Below, in pieces: positions 33,938 to 34,951 of a DNA stretch of 34,951 bases. Every line of letters starts with the position of its first letter. Position 1 is the stretch's first letter. The notes under the pieces are model-generated. The model did not search any database, was not told where the DNA came from, and saw only the letters and a list, made by a program, of their open reading frames with translations. Location: assembly GCA_003242205.1 (NCBI GenBank), contig QGUR01000006.1, positions 1 through 34,951 on the forward strand, in the 5' to 3' direction. The DNA comes from Chloroflexota bacterium (lineage in GTDB: Bacteria; Chloroflexota; Anaerolineae; Aggregatilineales; Phototrophicaceae). The position numbers and the translations under genes are program-made.

Positions 33938-34828
33938 CATCGTAGCGACCAGAAGAACCAGAGCAGACGAGGGCGAAGACCGCGGGACGCTGCTGCGCCG
34001 GCGCTATCCGGGCCGGCTTGCGGTCAGGCTCGTGCTGCTTGCCATCGCGATTATCTACGCGCTCTTCCCGGTAGTCTGGATCATATCCGTGTCGATCAAT
34101 CCGGCCAATACCAATGTCGTGCGCCAGCTTGTGCCGCCGAACGCGACGCTGCAATGGTATGAAATGCTGTTGAACAGCACCCAGTATCCATTCCTGACGT
34201 GGCTGTTCAACTCCGTCAAGCTGTCCGTCATCACTATGGTGCTATCGCTGGCTGTCGCCACGTTTGGGGCATTCGCGCTGTCCCGTTTTCGCTTTACCGG
34301 CCGCCGGCTGACGCTGCTGACCGTCTTTCTGGTGCAGGTGTTTCCCAGCTCGCTGCTGGTGATCGGCATTTTCAACATTCTGCTGCAACTGGGCATCTAT
34401 GTGGACCCGGTCGCCATAAACACGCATGGCGGGGCGATCCTCGCTTATCTCGGCGGCGCGCTCGGCATCAACACATGGCTGCTCAAAGGGTTTTTCGACA
34501 CCATCCCGCGCGAGTTGGACGAGGCAGCGCAAATCGACGGCGCGACGCACTGGATCTATTTCTGGCGCATTCTGCTGCCGCTGGTGCGCCCGATTCTGGC
34601 GGTTGTCGCCATCCTGATCTTTATCTCGACTTATAATGACTACGTAATCGCTTTGACGCTGCTGCGATCGACCAGCCAGCAGACGCTATCGGTCGGCCTC
34701 AACCTGTTCATCAGCGATACCGGGACTGAATGGGGGGTATTTGCGGCGGGCGCGCTAATGGGCGCGCTGCCGATCGTCGTCCTCTACCTGCTCATGCAGG
34801 ATTACATCGTCGGTGGCCTGACCAGTGG
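33930..34828 (+). CDS. malG: sugar ABC permease, MalG-like, 3' end lost at the contig edge
   Basis: About 300 residues of genuine permease are visible. There is a positively charged N-terminus, then LAVRLVLLAIAIIYALFPVVWI as the first helix and the usual six-helix core. The EAA loop reads ELDEAAQIDGATHWIYFWRI. The family end motif YIVGGLTSG appears at 34803-34829, where MalG proteins normally stop within four or five residues. The frame instead continues to TAA 34899-34901 as an atypical tail. That tail matches sequencing-adapter read-through, so I end the gene at 34828. The ATG 33930 overlaps malF by 8 bases. No ATPase (malK) is in view; Mal-type importers often share a distant one. Confidence 0.9.
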
Positions 34829-34951
34829 CTGGCTCTTTTACACATCTTACGCTTCCGGCGAAGAGGAGAGGGGGGTAGTTTGTGGTGGGGGGCGGCTTTA
34901 AGAAAAAAAAATAGTAGGTACATATGAGAGGAAGGAGCAGCATGAAGCAAA
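34829..34951 (+). other. likely sequencing-adapter read-through and low-quality contig end
   Basis: From 34829 the sequence matches the reverse complement of the Nextera mosaic end, CTGTCTCTTATACACATCT, at 17 of 19 bases. The next 14 bases match the read-1 adapter continuation GACGCTGCCGACGA at 11 of 14. Then come AGAGGAGA, which resembles an i5 index, a G-rich run like a degraded flow-cell adapter, and a run of nine A at 34903-34911. The order mosaic end, adapter, index, flow-cell arm, poly-A is that of a read running past a short insert. The bases after the poly-A carry no meaning. Confidence 0.85.

Noticed and set aside
32471-33940. Long open frame antisense to malF (minus)
   Set aside because: It mirrors the permease core and its product is a low-complexity string of charged residues. 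The plus strand shows a clear permease.
34829-34901. malG C-terminal tail to the TAA at 34899
   Set aside because: The bases match sequencing adapter and the protein passes its normal end.
1-34951. CRISPR arrays, insertion sequences, phage or defence islands
   Set aside because: No direct-repeat array, transposase, integrase, toxin-antitoxin pair or defence-gene motif was seen on either strand.

Overview
The window looks like one end of a contig from a GC-rich (roughly 58-60 %) bacterium, most likely a member of the phylum Chloroflexota (Anaerolineae or a relative). This is inferred from the protein mix (CpXC-domain protein, GAF-PAS histidine kinase, PPC and DM13 secreted proteins, MalF with a very large periplasmic loop, frequent TTG/GTG starts); no rRNA is present to settle it. 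There is no CRISPR array, insertion sequence, phage module or recognisable defence system. No stretch over 300 bases lacks a gene.

Layout. 3-4136 (+): the tail of a protein with a beta-rich C-terminus, a YqhQ-like DUF1385 membrane protein, a good terminator, then a secreted serine beta-lactamase-family protein. 4164-6770 (-): mutS, convergent with the previous gene and divergent from the next. 6931-8809 (+): a ROK sugar kinase and an alpha/beta hydrolase. 8841-9785 (-): ketopantoate reductase. 9984-14518 (+): a soluble GAF-PAS histidine kinase, a CpXC protein and a secreted clan GH-A-like glycosidase. 14629-28987 (-): a long leftward block. In transcription order it holds a lipoprotein and a six-hairpin glycosidase, an ABC exporter, an SDR epimerase, a membrane-anchored methyltransferase, argS, dcd, tRNA-Val(UAC), an OmpR-type response regulator, a DM13 protein, and a three-gene set of unknown role (2-TM protein, PPC-domain secreted protein, nucleotidyltransferase-like protein). 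29200-34828 (+): a TM-anchored helix-hairpin-helix protein, a DUF971 protein, an unknown helical protein, and a malEFG-type sugar importer.

How the genes fit together. Sugar use recurs: a MalEFG-type importer without its ATPase here, a ROK kinase, a cytoplasmic six-hairpin glycosidase and an exported glycosidase. They are scattered, so a shared pathway is inference. mutS, argS, dcd, panE and the tRNA are housekeeping. One histidine kinase and one response regulator are present, each without a partner beside it.

The clearest unusual points are these. The last ~120 bases look like sequencing-adapter read-through (degraded Nextera adapter plus poly-A), so the 3' end of malG is artefactual. ArgRS has TIGR where HIGH is expected. 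The ROK kinase lacks the family's cysteine zinc motif. A recurrent TACAAT -10 element, usually with an upstream TGn, can be read in front of several genes, and in one case implies a leaderless mRNA. Strong hairpins sit between malE and malF and in the leader of the secreted glycosidase. I found no clear novel multi-gene system; the best candidates for undescribed biology are the 14629-17780 operon and the membrane-tethered methyltransferase with a zinc ribbon.
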